A stretch of DNA of 64,000 nt from Denitratimonas yunnanensis (SeqCode). Lineage in GTDB: Bacteria; Pseudomonadota; Gammaproteobacteria; Xanthomonadales; Xanthomonadaceae. Positions 34,075-44,108 of the stretch are shown here, piece after piece. The DNA is taken from NCBI GenBank assembly GCA_026410415.1, contig JAPMLR010000010.1, forward strand, positions 1-64,000, in the 5' to 3' direction. The position numbers and the translations under genes were made by a program. The notes under the pieces were generated by a model that was not told where the DNA came from, did not search any database, and was given only the letters and a program-made list of their open reading frames with translations. Position 1 is the first letter of the stretch. Every line of letters begins with the position of its first letter.

Positions 34075-34105
34075 CCGGCGAGCTTCGGCTTCGCCGGTTT
34101 TTTTT
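34075..34105 (+). terminator. Rho-independent terminator after the phasin gene
   Basis: A CCGGCGA / TCGCCGG stem encloses a loop that can form a TTCG tetraloop helix. Eight T follow directly. Confidence 0.9.
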
Positions 34106-34165
34106 GCCTGCGCCAAGCCAACCCGGCCAGCCAAACCGCGCTTGCCTGTCCGGACCGCGCAAAAG

Positions 34166-34194
34166 AAAAGCCCCGCATCGCTGCGAGGCTTTTT
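34166..34194 (-). terminator. Terminator of rpmB-rpmG
   Basis: AAAAGCC and GGCTTTT arms with an inner GCA/TGC pairing, read leftward, lie just past the rpmG stop and end in a T-run on the minus strand. A few internal mismatches are present. Confidence 0.7.
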
Positions 34195-34224
34195 CGATCG
34201 ACGCCCGGGCTCCGGGCTGCCACA

Positions 34225-34389
34225 TCACTTGATCTTGCCTTCCTTGTAGATCACGTGCTTGCGGATGACCGGATCGTACTTCTTGATCTCGATCTTGTTC
34301 GGCGTGTTCTTCTTGTTCTTGTCGGTCGTGTAGAAGTGACCGGTGCCAGCCGAAGAAGTCAGGCGGATCTTGTCGCGCTTGGATGCCAT
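34225..34389 (-). CDS. rpmG: 50S ribosomal protein L33
   Basis: 54-residue ribosomal protein of the large subunit. It begins [20 protein letters not shown] and has [19 protein letters not shown]. It lacks the CxxC zinc cysteines, so it is the zinc-free (C-) form. It lies 12 bp after rpmB in the usual order. Confidence 0.96.
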   Translation of the reverse strand: MASKRDKIRLTSSAGTGHFYTTDKNKKNTPNKIEIKKYDPVIRKHVIYKEGKIK

Positions 34390-34401
34390 GGTCGCTGCTC
34401 C

Positions 34402-34638
34402 TTAGATCTTCTCGCCCTGCTTGCGCAGTTCGGCCAGCACGGCATCGATGCCGTTCTTGTCGATGGTGCGCAGGGCATGGTTGGAAACGCGCAGCTTCAC
34501 CCAACGGTTCTCGCTCGCCACCCAGAAGCGGCGCTCGTGCAGGTTGGGGAGCCAGCGACGGCGGGTTTTGTTGTTGGCGTGCGAGACGTTGTTGCCCGAC
34601 TGCACACCCTTCTTGCTCACTTGACACACTCGTGCCAT
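34402..34638 (-). CDS. rpmB: 50S ribosomal protein L28
   Basis: 78-residue large-subunit protein. It starts [20 protein letters not shown] and contains [15 protein letters not shown] and [16 protein letters not shown], typical of proteobacterial L28. It is first in rpmB-rpmG, with a promoter about 150 bp upstream. Confidence 0.97.
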   Translation of the reverse strand: MARVCQVSKKGVQSGNNVSHANNKTRRRWLPNLHERRFWVASENRWVKLRVSNHALRTIDKNGIDAVLAELRKQGEKI

Positions 34639-34790
34639 GACGCACCTCGAAGGTTCTGTGGTGTCTCCCTTGGCCAGGGAAACGGCGGCCCTACCGCTTG
34701 AGCGGTACGCGATACGGGATTCAATATCGCTTCTGGCGGCATCGCGCTGCCGGCAGGTTTCCGGCGATTGCCGGACGAAGCGAGCCGCGC

Positions 34791-34819
34791 ATTATGCCTG
34801 TGTTCCACGGCACGTGCAA
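34791..34819 (-). promoter_or_regulatory. Promoter of rpmB-rpmG
   Basis: On the minus strand TTGCAC (34814-34819) and CATAAT (34791-34796) are exactly 17 bp apart. A GCGCGGCTCG discriminator follows, the GC-rich kind expected for growth-rate-controlled ribosomal genes. Confidence 0.65.
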
Positions 34820-34877
34820 ATGCGCGTCAACCCTGAGATTTCCGCAAACATCCCTGCGGAAGGCGCTTCTGATAAGA

Positions 34878-34892
34878 TGAGAACGGTTATCG
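34878..34892. promoter_or_regulatory. Fur-box-like site ahead of a small exported protein gene
   Basis: TGAGAACGGTTATCG matches 10 of 14 informative positions of the Fur 7-1-7 inverted repeat (TGATAATNATTATCA). GATAA (34871-34875) and TTATC (34887-34891) add a second inverted pairing. It overlaps the likely -10 region, 30 bp ahead of the start codon. The match is partial. Confidence 0.4.
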
Positions 34893-34921
34893 TTTCCATT
34901 TTGCTCCCAAGGAGTCATCCC

Positions 34922-35296
34922 ATGCTGCGTCGCACCCTTTCCCTCGTCCTCGTCGCCGGTTTTTTTGCCCAGCCGGCGTCGGCCGAGTCCGAACGCCCGG
35001 ATCACTACAAAGGCCAGCGTTCCGAGACACTGGAACAGGCCGTCAAGAACTTCTCCGAGTACAACGCGAAGCTGGAAGCCGTTCTGGCTGAAGAGCCGCT
35101 GGATCTCGCCAAACTGAATACGATCCATCAGCTCACCTACACGCTGGAAAACGCGTTGGAAAAGATCAAATCCGAACTCGACGAGCTGTCCGACACGCTG
35201 GAGGCGGTGCACAAGGCGTCCGAATACGGCGATGCCGACGCCGTGAAAGCCGAAGGCGAAAAGTACCTGCGCGTGTCTCGCACACTGGTTGACTGA
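34922..35296 (+). CDS. Small periplasmic protein (DUF6746-like)
   Basis: 124 residues with a signal peptide (MLRRTLSLVLVAGFFAQPASA). The mature part is helical and charged: DHYKGQRSETLEQAVKNF, then LNTIHQLTYTLENALEKI and DTLEAVHKASEYGDADAV. This matches what I remember as the DUF6746 family of small gammaproteobacterial exported proteins; function unknown. AAGGAG lies 7 bp before the ATG. A Fur-like site at the promoter hints at iron control. A terminator follows. Confidence 0.8.
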   Translation: MLRRTLSLVLVAGFFAQPASAESERPDHYKGQRSETLEQAVKNFSEYNAKLEAVLAEEPLDLAKLNTIHQLTYTLENALEKIKSELDELSDTLEAVHKASEYGDADAVKAEGEKYLRVSRTLVD

Positions 35297-35340
35297 TGCG
35301 CTGGCCGGTGCGGCGTGACCGCACCGATGGCACGAATTAA

Positions 35341-35372
35341 AACCCCCGCCGATTTCTCCGGGCGGGGTTTTT
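35341..35372. terminator. Bidirectional terminator between the small exported protein gene and glyS
   Basis: CCCCGCC / GGCGGGG stem with a 10-nt loop, flanked by A-run on the left and T-run on the right. It can serve both converging genes. Confidence 0.85.
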
Positions 35373-35411
35373 AATGCGCGAGGAGCACAGCGCGAGCTGT
35401 GGGGGATGATG

Positions 35412-37582
35412 TCAGCCAGCTGCCAGCAGCGAGACATCGGCCACGCTGAGGAAGCGGTCGGCGATGCGCTTGAGCAGCGCCAGACGATTGGCACGGACCT
35501 TCTCGTCGTCCGCCATCACCATCACGCCGTCGAAGAAGGCATCGATGGGTTCGCGCAATTGCGCCAGATGCCTGAGCGTGCTGACGTAGTCATGCTGCGC
35601 CAGCGCCGCATTCGCCGCTGCTTCCACGCCCAGCAGGGCTTCGGCCAAGCGTTCTTCGGCGGGTTCCACCAAAGCTGCCGAATCAATCGCATGCGGCACT
35701 TCGCCTTCCACCTTGCGCAGGATGTTGCCGATGCGCTTGTTGGCGGCGGCCAATGCGGCGGCTTCGGGCAAGGCGGCGAACTGGCCGATGGCATCCAGAC
35801 GGCGGTCGAAGTCGTAGAGCGAGGCCGGTTGCAGCGCCGCGACGGCGTTGAAGTGCGTGGCCGGGACGCCCTTGTCGGCGTAGTAGCCGCGCAGGCGGTC
35901 GAGGATGAAGGCGTAGAGATCGTTCGCCCCTTCCTTCTTAGGGGAGTATTGCTTCTTGAAACCTTCAGGATCGAAGGGAATGTCGTGATCTTGGAGTTCG
36001 TTAGCGAGGCTCTCGTACTTCTTGTAGTCCTGCTTGCTGACAGCCAGGAACGCCAGCAACTCTGCGTGGCTCAAGAGTCGCTTCAAGCTGAGATCAACAC
36101 CGGACTCGATCATCGTCCGCGCCAACCCCAGCGCATTGCGCCGCAGCGCGAACGGATCCTTGTTGCCGGTCGGCTTCAGCTCCGCCGCGAAACCACCGGC
36201 CAGCGTATCCAACCGCTCGGCGATGGCCAGCACCTTGCCCAGCGGCGAGAGCGCGATGTCGTCGCCGGAATAGCGCGGGCGGTAGGCTTCATCGATGGCC
36301 AGTGCGATGGCTTCGGGTTCGCCGCCGGCCAGCGCGTAGTGGCGCCCGGCGATGCCCTGCAATTCGGGGAACTCGTTGACCATGCGCGATTGCAGATCGT
36401 TCTTGGAAAGCGCTGCCGCGCGGCGAGCGAGCTCGGGATCCACGCCCACCTGCGTGGCAATCGCCTGCGCCAGTGCGGCGACACGCTGCACCTTGTCGTG
36501 CACGCTGCCGAGCTTGGCCTGATAGGTGACGGTTTTCAGGCCGTCGCCCATCGCCTGCAAGCCTTGCTTCAAATCTTCATCGAAGAAGAATTTGGCATCG
36601 GCAAAGCGCGGGCGAATCACGCGCTCGTATCCGGCGCGCACCTTGCTCACGTCTTTCGACTCGATATTGGCGATGCCGATGAAGTGCTCGGTCAGCGCGC
36701 CGCTTTCACTCAGCACCGGGAAGAACTTCTGGTTGATCTCCATGGTTTCGATCAGGGCTTCCTGCGGCACGGCAAGGAACTCCTGCTCGAAACTGCACGT
36801 GACCGGCGCAGGCCATTCGACCAATGCCACCACCTGTTCGAGGTTGTCATCGGTGATGCGTGACACGCCACCGCACGCGGCCGCGGCCGTTTCCACCTGA
36901 TGGCGGATGCGCTCGCGGCGCTGTGCCGGGTCGACCAGCACGAACGCCGATTCCAGCACGCCGAGGTAATCGTTGGCCGACGCGATGGACACCCCCGCCG
37001 GATGGTGGAAACGATGACCGCGCGTTTCACGCCCGGAGGCGATGCCGAACAGATCGGCCGGCACCACAGCATCGCCGAGCAGCAGCACCAGCCAGTGCAG
37101 TGGCCGCGCGAAGGCGTGTTCGTGCGCACCCCAGCGCATCGGCTTGGGAATCGGCATGGCCGCGACGGCTTCCTGCAGGATCTCCGGAAGCAACGTGGCG
37201 GTATCTGCGCCGGCGTTGACCGAGCGATGCACGAAGCGTTCGCCCTTGGCATCGGTGGTGCGTTCGAGCCGGGTCCATTCGATGCCGTTCTTGGCAGCGA
37301 AGCCCTGGAGTGCGCGTGTGGGCTGGCCGTCCGCATCCAGTGCGATGTTCACGTAAGGTCCGAGCACTTCATTGGCCTGTTCGGCCTGACGTGTCGCGAC
37401 GCCCGGAAGCAGCACTGCGAGTCGGCGTGGCGAGAACAGCGGCTTGGCACCGCCGACGTCCACTTCGACGCCACGCTTCTGCAATCCGGCAATGACGCCA
37501 TCGAACAGAGACTGCGCCAATCCGGGCAGTGCCTTGACCGGCAGTTCTTCGGTGCCCAGTTCGATCAGGAGCGGTTGCAAGT

Positions 37583-37586
<4 letters not shown>
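35412..37586 (-). CDS. glyS: Glycyl-tRNA synthetase beta subunit
   Basis: 724-residue subunit of the alpha2beta2 glycyl-tRNA synthetase; it recognises tRNA-Gly. The start [29 protein letters not shown], and EINQKFFPV are family segments. The ATG overlaps the glyQ stop by four bases (ATGA), so the two subunits are made in coupled fashion. Confidence 0.96.
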
Positions 37587-38494
<908 letters not shown>

Positions 38495-38570
38495 CGCGAG
38501 GATCGCCTGTGGCAAGCGCGCTAGTATAGCGGTCGCCCCGCGGTACGCACCGCGAACTGCAAGGCCGCGC

Positions 38571-40376
38571 ATGAGTCCGACCGCTTCCCGCAGCAGCTCC
38601 GAATCGCGCTGGCCTACCGACCAGCGGCTGGCATTCGAGCGTGTGCTGACGGCATTGGCGCAGGATGGCTACATCGGCGAGGAAGACATGGCGCGCGGGC
38701 ACCAGGCCGTGCGCGAGCAGCGCGCCGGCGTGGAGATCCACCCGTTGGTGTTGATCGCCAACCTCAAGTTTCCCAACCGCAAGCGGACCGGCAGCGAACT
38801 CAATCTTGAAACGCTCACGCACTGGCTGGCGCAACAGGTCGGTGGGCGCTACCTGCGCATCGATCCCACCAAGATCGACGTGCCGGCCGTGACAGCGCTG
38901 ATTTCTCACGCCTACGCACAACGCCACCGCATCCTGCCGGTGGCGGTCAACGCCGAGCGTGTGGTGATGGCCACCAGCGAGCCGACCGATCTGCGCTGGA
39001 TGCCCGACCTGACACAGATCCTGCGGCGCGAAATCGTCGTGGTGGTGACCAATCCGCTCGATCTGTCGCGCTACACGATGGAGTTCTTCGGCGTCACCCG
39101 CTCGGTGCGCGGCGCCAAGGACCAGCGCGACGAAACCCAGACCGTCTCGATGCCCAGCTTCGAGCAATTGGTGGAGCTGGGCCGCGCCGGCGAGGTGGGC
39201 GCGGACGACCGCCATATCGTGCACATCGTCGACTGGCTGCTGCAGTACGCCTACGAACAGCGCGCCAGCGACATCCACCTGGAACCACGGCGCGACATCA
39301 GCCGGGTGCGCTTCCGCATCGACGGCGTGCTGCACAAGGTGTTCGAGCTGCCCACCCCGGTGATGATTGCGGCGATCAGCCGCATCAAGGTGCTCGGGCG
39401 CATGGATCTGGGCGAACGCCGGCGGCCGCAGGATGGCCGCATCAAGACCCGCTCGCCGGGTGGGCGCGAAGTCGAAATGCGTCTGTCGACGATGCCCACC
39501 GCGTTCGGCGAGAAGTGCGTGATGCGCATCTTCGATCCGGACACCGCGGTGAAATCCACCGCGGAACTGGGCTTCGACCATGCCGATGCAGAGCGCTGGA
39601 ACGAGCTGACCTCGCGCCCCCACGGCATCGTGCTGGTGACCGGCCCGACCGGTTCGGGCAAGACCACCACGCTCTACGCCACTCTCAAACGCCTGGCCAG
39701 CTCGGATGTGAACGTCTGCACGGTGGAAGATCCGATCGAAATGATCGCGCCCGAGCTGAACCAGATGCAGGTGCATCACGCGATCGACCTGGATTTCGCG
39801 TCCGGCGTGCGCACCCTGCTGCGACAAGATCCGGACATCATCATGATCGGCGAGATCCGCGATCTGGAAACCGCGCAGATGGCGGTGCAGGCCTCGCTTA
39901 CCGGTCATCTGGTGTTGTCCACCCTGCACACCAACGATGCGCCGTCGGCGATCACGCGCCTACTCGATCTGGGCGTGCCGCACTACCTGATCCAGTCCAC
40001 CCTCAATGGCGTGCTGGCGCAGCGATTGGTACGGACGCTGTGCTCCCACTGCAAGAAGCCCGCACCTTTGGACAACGATGGCTGGGCCGTTCTGTCCGAC
40101 GGGCTGAACATCCCGACACCGGCCACCGGATTCACCGCCCGCGGTTGTCTGGAATGTCGTCACAGTGGCTACCTCGGGCGCGTCGGGTTGTACGAGCTGC
40201 TGACGGTGACGCCACCGCTGCGCAGCCAGATCCGGCAGGACATGGATCAGGCCGCCTTCACCCACGCCTGTATCCAGCAGGGAATGCAAACCCTGCGGAC
40301 GGCCGGAGCAATGAAGGTGGCGCAAGGCCTGACCACGATCGCCGAAGTGCTCGATGCCCTGCCACCGCCGGAATAG
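38571..40376 (+). CDS. Orphan GspE/PilB-family ATPase
   Basis: 601 residues; a hexameric secretion/pilus-type ATPase expected at the cytoplasmic face of the inner membrane. The N-terminal domain (about 20-200) is of the MshE/PilB type. Walker [11 protein letters not shown] lies near 358, the aspartate box and Walker B follow ([20 protein letters not shown], then MIGEIRD), and a zinc tetracysteine motif is made by CSHCK (491-494) and CLECR (526-529). No other type II secretion or type IV pilus gene is in the window, so its partner machine lies elsewhere. ATG 38571 is chosen at the start of credible coding. Confidence 0.9.
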   Translation: MSPTASRSSSESRWPTDQRLAFERVLTALAQDGYIGEEDMARGHQAVREQRAGVEIHPLVLIANLKFPNRKRTGSELNLETLTHWLAQQVGGRYLRIDPTKIDVPAVTALISHAYAQRHRILPVAVNAERVVMATSEPTDLRWMPDLTQILRREIVVVVTNPLDLSRYTMEFFGVTRSVRGAKDQRDETQTVSMPSFEQLVELGRAGEVGADDRHIVHIVDWLLQYAYEQRASDIHLEPRRDISRVRFRIDGVLHKVFELPTPVMIAAISRIKVLGRMDLGERRRPQDGRIKTRSPGGREVEMRLSTMPTAFGEKCVMRIFDPDTAVKSTAELGFDHADAERWNELTSRPHGIVLVTGPTGSGKTTTLYATLKRLASSDVNVCTVEDPIEMIAPELNQMQVHHAIDLDFASGVRTLLRQDPDIIMIGEIRDLETAQMAVQASLTGHLVLSTLHTNDAPSAITRLLDLGVPHYLIQSTLNGVLAQRLVRTLCSHCKKPAPLDNDGWAVLSDGLNIPTPATGFTARGCLECRHSGYLGRVGLYELLTVTPPLRSQIRQDMDQAAFTHACIQQGMQTLRTAGAMKVAQGLTTIAEVLDALPPPE

Positions 40377-40410
40377 CACCACCCTGAACATCATCCAGAA
40401 GGAGAACCGC

Positions 40411-41208
40411 ATGACCATCCGCACCGTCCCCGCCGGCAACGGCATCACCTGGATCACCGAGGGCGTGTCCCTGGTCCTGAAGAATCCCGGCCCTTTCGTG
40501 CTGATGGGTCTGGTCATGGCCGTGGCCGGCATCATCCCGATCCTGGGCTCGCTGGCACTGATGATCCTCGGGCCGGCGCTGTACGGCGGCATCGCCTACG
40601 CGGCGCGTGAACAGGCCAGCGACCGCCCTGCACAGTTCGACCACATCGGCCAGGCGTTCCGGCAGGAAGGCAAGCTCGGGCCGATGCTGCTGCTGTGCCT
40701 GCCGGGCATCATCTGCGGCGTGATTCTGGGCATCTGCGTCGCCATCTTCGCCGCCATCGCACTGGCGGGTGCCGGCGTGGCGGCCGCGGCCGACTCTCCC
40801 GCCGCGCTTTTCGCGAGCCTCGGGTTTGGCGGCTTGCTGCTGCTCGTGGTGGCGATGGCCATGGGACTGGTGGCATTCGCGCTGACGTTCTTCGCGATTC
40901 CGGATGTGATGTTCGCGCGCAACGATGCGTTCGCCGCGATGAAAGACAGCGTGCGTGCCAGCCTGTCCAACATCGGCGCGGCATTGCTGTACCTGGTGGC
41001 CATCCTGCTCGCCTTCTTCCTGATGGTCATGATCCTGAGCCTGATCTCCGCCATCCTCGCCCAGTTCCTCGTGGCCATCGTCATGGCTCCGGTGGTCTCG
41101 GCGTCGATGTATCTGGCGTGGAAGGATGTCTACGGCGACGCCGCGACCGGGTTGCCGCCGGTGGAAAGCGACGAACCGCCTTCGGATGACGGCGGCATCG
41201 TCGTCTGA
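40411..41208 (+). CDS. BPSS1780-like integral membrane protein
   Basis: 265 residues with five or six membrane segments. The start VPAGNGITWITEGVSLVLKN followed by LGPALYGGIAYAAREQASD resembles the BPSS1780 family of proteobacterial membrane proteins; function unknown. The acidic end (VESDEPPSDDGG) is probably cytoplasmic. AAGGAG lies 6 bp ahead of the ATG. It follows the GspE-like gene by 34 bp and may share its transcript. Confidence 0.83.
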   Translation: MTIRTVPAGNGITWITEGVSLVLKNPGPFVLMGLVMAVAGIIPILGSLALMILGPALYGGIAYAAREQASDRPAQFDHIGQAFRQEGKLGPMLLLCLPGIICGVILGICVAIFAAIALAGAGVAAAADSPAALFASLGFGGLLLLVVAMAMGLVAFALTFFAIPDVMFARNDAFAAMKDSVRASLSNIGAALLYLVAILLAFFLMVMILSLISAILAQFLVAIVMAPVVSASMYLAWKDVYGDAATGLPPVESDEPPSDDGGIVV

Positions 41209-41300
41209 CCCGCTGCATTTAATCCCCTCTTAACCGGGCATCGGGTAGCTTCCCGCCCCCGTGCATCCGGAGTGCCGGATGCAGCGCAAGGAAGCAGCCG

Positions 41301-41966
41301 ATGGCCCGGATCGAGGACGAACCACCGCACCAACGTCGCACGCAGGCTGCCGTACTGGCAGCCTGCATCCTCGGACATCTGGCTCTGGGCCTCTGGTTGG
41401 CACGCGAGCCGCACCATGCCGGTGACGCCGATGATTCGGCGCTGGAAATCCATTTCATTCCCGCCACGCCCGCGCAATCGCCCACTGTTCCCGTGCCCGC
41501 GTTTCCTGTCGCTCCGTCACGTCCGGCACCGGCCCGCACGGCGCAACACCCGCGCCCCACTCCGTCGGCGCCGCCTGATCGCCCCGTGAGTCGGATTGCG
41601 ACACCGGAGATACCAGCCGACCTCCTGCGGCAGCCTCCCAGCACGGCGCGCCTGCTCGACGCCGCCGAAGCCGCCGCCCGGGCCGGCATCGCCAACGCCA
41701 TGCCGACCCCGCGCGATCCAACGAAGCGACATGCGGTCACCGTGCCCGGCCGGGAGCAGCCATTCACCCCCGAAGCCTATGTGTTGCGCAAGGAAATCTC
41801 GCCGGCGGACGTGGTCAACGCCGTGGGCAGCCTGTTGTTCGGTGGCCGCATCGACCAGTGTCCGGATACGCGCAGCAAGATCCGTGACCTGGTCGCACGC
41901 AACGATCCCCGTGGCGAGGACGAGCTGCGCGTACTGATCGACCGCGAACGCCGCCTGTGTCGCTGA
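41301..41966 (+). CDS. Membrane-anchored proline-rich envelope protein, unknown
   Basis: 221 residues. A single hydrophobic helix near 16-33 (AVLAACILGHLALGLWLA) follows a short basic start, giving TonB-like topology. A proline/alanine-rich stretch (about 55-105) suits a periplasm-spanning linker. The C-terminal part ends with RIDQCPD and RERRLCR; the two cysteines may form a disulfide. There is no recognisable TonB C-terminal domain. GGAAG precedes the ATG. Confidence 0.72.
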   Translation: MARIEDEPPHQRRTQAAVLAACILGHLALGLWLAREPHHAGDADDSALEIHFIPATPAQSPTVPVPAFPVAPSRPAPARTAQHPRPTPSAPPDRPVSRIATPEIPADLLRQPPSTARLLDAAEAAARAGIANAMPTPRDPTKRHAVTVPGREQPFTPEAYVLRKEISPADVVNAVGSLLFGGRIDQCPDTRSKIRDLVARNDPRGEDELRVLIDRERRLCR

Positions 41967-41984
41967 GGGCGAAGTCGGCGAACG

Positions 41985-42431
41985 TCAGAATCCGTACTGG
42001 AGCAGCAGCAGGTTCTCGCCGCGGTTGCGCCCGCCGGTGTTGGCGTTGGACAGGTGGCGCAACGATACCGTGAAGCGCTGGTAGCGGTAGCCAAGGCCGG
42101 TCATGAACTGCCAATGCTCGGAGAGCACGTCGGTATCGGAGTTTGTTGCGGCGATGCCGCCTTGGGCAAACCAGCCGTTCCAGGTGAAGCGCTTGGATAC
42201 CGATGCGAACCAGACCCGCGGTGTCCGCATCGCGGTGTCATCGCGCGCATCGATGCCACCCAGCATGAACTCCCACGGATGGGTTGCGTCTGTCTCCCAG
42301 CTCAGCGTGAAGGTTTTGCTGCCGACGCCTTCGACCTCGTCCACCGGGCCAAGACCAACATGCACATCCGCCACGGCGAGGGGCGCGTTGAGCAGGACGA
42401 GAAGCAGAATGGAAACGAGCGCACGATGCAT
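41985..42431 (-). CDS. PagL-like lipid A 3-O-deacylase / acyloxyacyl hydrolase
   Basis: 148 residues with a signal peptide (to about residue 22) and alternating beta-strands of a small outer-membrane barrel ending in Phe (LLLLQYGF). The segment RHLSNANTGGRNRGENLLLL holds the PagL-type catalytic residues His126 and Ser128, with Glu139 as candidate third member. Such enzymes remove the 3-position acyl chain of lipid A. ATG 42431 is preferred over an upstream TTG. Confidence 0.75.
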   Translation of the reverse strand: MHRALVSILLLVLLNAPLAVADVHVGLGPVDEVEGVGSKTFTLSWETDATHPWEFMLGGIDARDDTAMRTPRVWFASVSKRFTWNGWFAQGGIAATNSDTDVLSEHWQFMTGLGYRYQRFTVSLRHLSNANTGGRNRGENLLLLQYGF

Positions 42432-42623
42432 GGCCAAACGCCTCGGTCAAAGTAAAGAAATGATATTGGCCGCCGACCCAATTCATCCTGACCGGACATC
42501 GGCGCAAGGCAGAACACCGACTGAATGGTCAGGATCAATTCATGCCCGCAGCAGATCCGCCCCGTAGCATGACCGCCCTTTTACGCCGCGAAGTCGCGAC
42601 GTGACCCAACAGGAAACCTGACC

Positions 42624-43382
42624 ATGAAGCGTACCCCCCTGCTCGCCACCGCACTGATCGCGGCCCTCCCCTTCGCCTCGGTTTCAGCGCAGAGCGATGG
42701 CTGGTCGGGCACCGGCGAATTCGGCTTCGCCATGGCGCGCGGCAATGCCAAGTCCGACAACGCCAACGGCAAGATCGCCTTCGCCAAGGAAGATTCGGAG
42801 TGGAAGCATTCGTTCTACCTCGCCGCGCTGCGCAACAAGGCCGAAGTCATCGGCGACTTCAACGGCGACGGCGTGGTCGAGGAAGAGATGCAGCTCTCGG
42901 CCAACCGCTACGAATTCGGCGCCAGCAGCGCACTGAAGCTCGACGAAATCAGCTCGTGGGTGGCGGCGCTGCGTTACGAGAACGACGACTTCGCTCCGTA
43001 CGAGCACCAGACCACGTTCTCGATCGGTTACGGCCACAAGTTCATCAACACCGAGCGCACCACCCTGCTGACCGAAATCGGCCCCGGCTACCGCCGTGCC
43101 AAGAGTGCCAGCACGGGCGATACCGACAGCGAACTGATCGCGCGCGGCTTGCTCGACTACAAGCACCAGATCACCACCACCACGTCGCTTTACAACCTGC
43201 TCCTGGTCGAAGCCGGCAGCGACAACACCTTCGCCAGCAACGAGTTCGGCGTGGCGGTGTCGATCAACGAAAAGCTCGCGCTCAAGGCAGGATTCGACGC
43301 GCGCCACAACACCGATGTCGGCCCCGGCATCAAGAAGACCGACACCCTCACCAAGTTGAACCTCGTCTACAACTTCAAGTGA
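42624..43382 (+). CDS. DUF481 family outer-membrane protein (YdiY-like)
   Basis: 252 residues with a signal peptide (MKRTPLLATALIAALPFASVSAQ). The rest is alternating strands typical of the DUF481 barrel: GEFGFAMARGNAKSDNANGK, TTFSIGYGHKFI, TLLTEIGPGYRRA and a final LTKLNLVYNFK. It is an outer-membrane protein of unknown transport role. The final residue is Lys after Phe rather than the usual terminal aromatic. A strong terminator follows. Confidence 0.88.
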   Translation: MKRTPLLATALIAALPFASVSAQSDGWSGTGEFGFAMARGNAKSDNANGKIAFAKEDSEWKHSFYLAALRNKAEVIGDFNGDGVVEEEMQLSANRYEFGASSALKLDEISSWVAALRYENDDFAPYEHQTTFSIGYGHKFINTERTTLLTEIGPGYRRAKSASTGDTDSELIARGLLDYKHQITTTTSLYNLLLVEAGSDNTFASNEFGVAVSINEKLALKAGFDARHNTDVGPGIKKTDTLTKLNLVYNFK

Positions 43383-43415
43383 TTTGCGGCGGCGCTGGCC
43401 GCTTTGGATGACTGA

Positions 43416-43446
43416 AAACGCCCCGCGCTCGTCGCGGGGCGTTTCG
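43416..43446 (+). terminator. Rho-independent terminator after the DUF481 gene
   Basis: AACGCCCCGCG / CGCGGGGCGTT stem with a 5-nt loop, flanked by A-run and T-rich tail. Confidence 0.88.
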
Positions 43447-43457
43447 TTTCGGGGTTT

Positions 43458-43889
43458 TCACGTTTTTCGGGTGTTGCTTATGAAGCGTGGGACCACGAAC
43501 GTCTGGTCGATGCCGACCGTGGCGGCAGCGGTGCAAGTGGCGCCATCGATGCGCATGGCCATCCTGCAGACCGTTGCGCTTCCGGCCACGGGTAGGGGCG
43601 CTACCGCAGGGGTGCCCGGGTTCTCCTCGATCGCCAGCATCGGCATGTCAACGAGCAGGTGCATGCAGCCGAGACTGCGCCACCTGACCTCGGCACCGAC
43701 GCGCTCGAGTTCTTCCGGCAGATGCTTCATGCCGGAACGCGAGGAGGTAAGCATCTCCACCCGGATGGTGCCGTCGTCATCCGGGCGCACGAAACGGAAT
43801 TCCGGCAAGGTCCGCGCGCGTTGGTCGCTGCGCGCATTGAGGATGCCCGGATACAAGCGCGAATCGAACTCGGGCACGGTGCTCCCCAT
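43458..43889 (-). CDS. Hypothetical protein
   Basis: 143 residues from ATG 43889 (the frame is open to 43973). No signal peptide, membrane segment or family is recognised. A charged segment RVEMLTSSRSGMKHLPEEL is followed by a hydrophobic-acidic stretch LLVDMPMLAIEENPG and a cysteine-containing end. Third-position GC is high, which supports coding on this strand, but support is weaker than for its neighbours. Confidence 0.5.
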   Translation of the reverse strand: MGSTVPEFDSRLYPGILNARSDQRARTLPEFRFVRPDDDGTIRVEMLTSSRSGMKHLPEELERVGAEVRWRSLGCMHLLVDMPMLAIEENPGTPAVAPLPVAGSATVCRMAMRIDGATCTAAATVGIDQTFVVPRFISNTRKT

Positions 43890-44108
43890 GCACAAACCAA
43901 GCGCACATGCCGAGGGGTCAAGGCAATGGCGACGGGATATCCTTGCCGTTGCGTGTGCCGCAAGTCCGTTCACAGGCCCGTTTTCTCTGCGTGCGGATCG
44001 CCGCCATGCCGCAATCCGCCTCGGATCGAGCGTCTGGCTCAGGTTTCATGAGAGCCAGTGTTCCTCTCATTGCGACCCGCCCGATGCCGGCACGGGCCGC
44101 ATTTCCGC

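Noticed and set aside
38571..40376. Type II secretion or type IV pilus locus
   Set aside because: Only the ATPase is present; no GspD/F/G or PilC/M/Q genes are in the window.
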